From Silene latifolia (Eukaryota > Streptophyta > Magnoliopsida > Caryophyllales > Caryophyllaceae): a DNA stretch of 64,000 nucleotides. A program made the translations under genes and the position numbers. Below are positions 60,991 through 64,000 of the stretch, in pieces (the first letter of the stretch is position 1; each line of letters begins with the position of its first letter). Below the pieces are notes generated by a model. That model saw nothing but the letters and a program-made list of their open reading frames with translations, was not told where the DNA came from and made no database searches. Location: assembly GCF_048544455.1 (NCBI RefSeq), contig NC_133526.1:1318001-1382000 (forward strand). The letters are read 5' to 3'.

Positions 60991-63484
60991 TTATTGGTGC
61001 GCTTGCTGTTGCGGCTCTTCGTTAAAACCATAGTCATCCCGAAATGTACTTGGTCGGGTCACGTAGTCATTGTAAGCCACATTGCACGCATCCTTTCTCC
61101 ATTTCTCTATAGGACAACCACATTGGTTAGCCAGCCAATCCGCCATTCCAAACTGCCAAAACATTTGAACATTGAACTTTTATATGGTTAGTAGTCGGCC
61201 TCAAATGACGCCTTTTCCAAAAAATGTGTTTTTGTTATGTAAAGGGGAGCCGCAAGGGCAGTATTGATACTGGCGGGATTTCAACCCAAGTCATGAGCAC
61301 CACTACTCATGACTTGACCAGCTAAGCTAGTTGACATCAGCAAAAAAAATGTGAGTGTAACTTACCTCAAAATTAAGCTTGTGAGTATCTCGCTTTGGAA
61401 CATTTGTGGCTTCCAATTTTGAGTAGAAAGCGTCTACGTCTTGCATCATTTGTTCTTCCGATGGAAGTGACAGTCGCCCTGACAAGACCCCGGCTATCCA
61501 TTTACTTTGAAGTTCAAGATGTAGAAAAGGTATAACCTATAGTACAAAAGAATAAGAAATATTTAGTTATGTAAGTTATGAAACTGTTGCAGCATATAGT
61601 ACTGGAAACAAAACTTACATTTCTAAGTATACCGATGAAGGAGATCCCCGGGGCTAATGCAGGGGGAAAAACATGTTTATACAACGGTCCAACTCGATTA
61701 TCTTCTACATTCACGACACCACCCGTATGAAGGAAGGGGTAATGATACTTGTACCTGTAAGAAGTTATATATGATGTAACGCCGACTTCATTTGAAATGC
61801 AAATAAAGCCTCATTATGTACTTTGTACTGGATTAAGCCTAAAAATACCCGGTACAATGTAGAATGACATCTGCAATCACATCAGTATCGTCTTCAAACA
61901 CGACTCTTCTATCCTCATGGACTCTGTCTATCTGCATTTTTTAAACTAAGATTACGGTTGAGGCACTTTGGATAGTGCATGTTTAAGCTTTGTGCCAAAG
62001 AACGGTTTTTTAAACTGAGATTATGGTTGAGGCTTAACCATTGGATGGACAAACACTTTGTCGAAACCATGTTTGTGTATAAAATTTCTGCCACGTTCTG
62101 ATCGGCATGCTACATGGACTTCTTTGGCAACTTCCGATATTTCCTGGCAGAAATCAGCTGCACTTGTGGAACCCCCTATCAAAACTACAACCTGGTAGCA
62201 GGAAAAACCGAAGAAAAGTAAAACATCATTTAGACAGGAAATTCCTGCACATATAAAAAACAATTGTACAGGGAACTAAAATGCGCAAAAGAATCGTGTC
62301 AACCAAAAGTCTAGGCTCAAAACAAAAGCGCAAAACATACTTGATCTCGATAAGGATCAGGAATACGATAATTGTGGCTATGACATTGCCACCCTGGCCA
62401 AACCTCAATACCTGTATGATTAGAAACAGATTATTATGGTAAAAACCGTTCCATACAACGATTACAAATAAGTGTATAACCACAGCATTAGTTACCGGGT
62501 ATATCAGCAATTCTTGGTTGAGTGTAATGTCCATTACAGATAACCACAGCATCATATATCTCAACCAATTCATCCATGCTATTTCTTCTGGATTTAACCT
62601 TCCACTTTCCCTCAATTTCCGGTCCAACAAACAATACCTCGGTTTGATAGCGAATGAGATCATTGAGTCTGAATTCACAAGCGAAATCCTTCAAGTATTG
62701 CAATACCTCCTCATGTTTTGGATATCTCCGCGAATCTCTGTCAGGCAAGTCTGCAAAGTAACCAGCAGCAAACACCATGGACTGAGCATGCAACATATAA
62801 AATCAGTTCATACGTACTCCCTTCGTTCATTCATTTTCATACGTTTTTCAAAATACGTGAGAACAGGAAAAAAAATTGTATTGAAATAAATTTAGCTAAA
62901 GGCATAGAGAGTAGCATATCAGTTATAAATGTCACATAAACGGCCCTCCTGCATTCATAAACTAAAATCCGGGAGCTAATCAATCTAACAGTACATCAGT
63001 ACGAATACTAATCAGTAATCAATCCAACAGACCAGCAGTACTACGAGTACAAGATAAATGTACTCAAATCCGGGAGCTAATCAATCCAACAGTACATCAG
63101 TCCGGGGACTAATCAATCCAGCAGACCAGCAATACTACGAGTATGAGATTTAAATCGGGGACCTAATCAGTCAAAACAGTATAAAGGCGATTAAACTATG
63201 CAATATCAAGAATTACCCGAAGCAACAAATGGAAAATCGCGAAATCCCAAGAGTTCTGTAGGGATGTTAGTCCTCAGAGACTTATAAAGACTGGAATGAA
63301 CAATGGTCCTAGTCGGGTCAAGTCCAAGCGAGTCAGATTCAGTTTCGGGGGTGTAAACCCATGTCCCACCTAATTGGGTCCCACGCTCAAACACAACCAC
63401 CTCGTGTCCCTCTCTACTTAGCTCACGAGCAGCCACAAGCCCGGCCGCGCCACAGCCAACTACTGCAACCTTTTTGGACGTCAT
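60991..63484 (-). CDS. Flavin-containing monooxygenase, FMO GS-OX-like (copy 4)
   Basis: Eight coding exons: 63217-63484, 62496-62750, 62341-62411, 62039-62191, 61849-61931, 61619-61754, 61366-61536 and 60991-61152. They total 1299 nt (432 aa). The FAD motif GCGAAG is at residues 10-15, the FMO signature [11 protein letters not shown] is intact, the NADPH motif reads [13 protein letters not shown], and [16 protein letters not shown] is present. Exon 6 ends GILRN where the other copies have GIPNF/GIPSF/GVPNY. Exon 8 has lost one codon in the CGC-PIEKW stretch and reads [12 protein letters not shown] tRNA-derived SINE sits in intron 7. Intron 1 (62751-63216) holds short tandem repeats. Reading frame intact. 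Confidence 0.92.
61219..61353 (-). mobile_element. tRNA-derived SINE in FMO copy 4 intron 7
   Basis: A minus-strand element at about 61229-61343. It has an RNA polymerase III A box tagcttagctggt and, about 45 bp on, a B box ggttgaaatccc, then a short body and an A-rich end (aacaaaaa). A direct repeat aaaaaatgtg lies at 61219-61228 and 61344-61353, though its A-rich content makes it weaker evidence. It is absent from the same intron of the other three FMO copies, which supports insertion after duplication. Confidence 0.72.
62930..63175. repeat. Short tandem repeats in FMO copy 4 intron 1
   Basis: Repeated units built on ctaatcaatccaacagtacatcag and agcagtactacgagta words occur at least four times. 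A shorter version (two to three units) lies at 58100-58165 in intron 1 of copy 3. Copies 1 and 2 lack it. Confidence 0.65.
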
Positions 63485-64000
63485 TTTAGTGTTTGTTTGT
63501 TATATGGTTTTGTCAAGTATTAATGCAATTTCATGAATTAATTCATTTTTATGTCCATGATTATATTGTATTAGGTGGTTGAACTAGGAAGATGATACCC
63601 TCTTTCCTGATTTGGATAATTAATTGTCACACTCCATTAAGACATTATTATACCATGATGATAATGTTCATTGTGTAGTGTATTTGACTATCTTTATGAT
63701 ACTAAACTAAATCGGTAAGCTGATTTTTTTGGACTGAAACGGTTGAACTAAAGCGAACGGAATTTTTAAGATCCAATTTGAACAAAAGAGTAGAATTTGA
63801 GCTGAATTGAATACAATTTAAAGAGGTTGGATTGAACTTGTAAGGATTGAAATAAAGTCTAAAATAATAGGCCTAACCTAACAAATGTATATTCTGTATT
63901 AAACAATGCTAATAAACACTACTCCCTCCTATTCACTAAGTTCTTCCACATTACTTTTTGGGTAGAATTTAGTAGTATGGTGATATGTGCATATAAATGA
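63485..64000. other. Spacer upstream of FMO copy 4, window end
   Basis: FMO copy 4 promoter side, partly matching the upstream flanks of copies 2 and 3 (ttgttatatggttttgtcaagtattaatg). A Stowaway-like end, actccctcctattcactaag, appears near 63921, and its partner would lie beyond the window. No gene seen. Confidence 0.45.

Noticed and set aside
50677-63484. FMO cluster as a metabolic gene cluster with unlike enzymes
   Set aside because: Only FMO paralogues and tRNAs are present. The neighbouring invertase, transaldolase, GT47 and PLATZ genes have no shared pathway with them.

Overview
This window is nuclear DNA from a dicot plant. Its genes are rich in introns, with GT-AG junctions and long AT-rich spacers, and it carries a dense load of plant-type transposable elements. 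The protein families, the many small foldback elements and short tracts such as cggagta and taagacggt suggest Caryophyllales (amaranth/spinach/pink relatives). That placement is a guess from general style, not a proof.

Layout. 1-8879: a rearranged pile of one Ty1/copia LTR-retrotransposon family, with pieces in both orientations. 9471-13644 (-): a complete nine-exon gene for an SKU5-type multicopper-oxidase-like, GPI-anchored wall protein. 13645-22297: a gene-poor spacer with two Mutator-type MITEs, a LINE-like insertion with a 15-bp target duplication and two Stowaway-like MITEs. 22298-25667 (-): a complete six-exon vacuolar acid invertase with the classic 9-bp mini-exon and a MITE in an intron. 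25668-30773: a spacer with at least four MITEs bounded by 9-bp duplications. 30774-36417 (-): a 13-exon plastid-type transaldolase with a tiny LTR element (TRIM) in intron 6. 36981-37283: a solo LTR. 37922-39874 (+): a two-exon GT47/exostosin glycosyltransferase. 42477-44764 (+): a five-exon PLATZ zinc-finger regulator whose third intron is built of tandem copies of its own 5' splice-site region. 45140-50302: a foldback element, a tRNA-Gly remnant and a young non-coding LTR element with LTRs that look identical. 50677-63484 (-): four intact flavin-containing monooxygenase (FMO GS-OX-like) genes in tandem, each followed by a tRNA-Gly(GCC) gene or its remnant on the opposite strand.

The genes do not form one pathway. 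Invertase and transaldolase belong to sugar metabolism. SKU5-like and GT47 belong to the cell wall. The most distinctive part is the FMO/tRNA-Gly array: a protein gene and a tRNA gene duplicated together as one unit of about 3 kb, with signs of sequence exchange between copies and one copy carrying a changed signature residue. I joined the exons by eye from splice junctions, reading frame and family resemblance. All eight protein genes close in frame to plausible full-length proteins. I saw no CRISPR, operon or prokaryotic feature.
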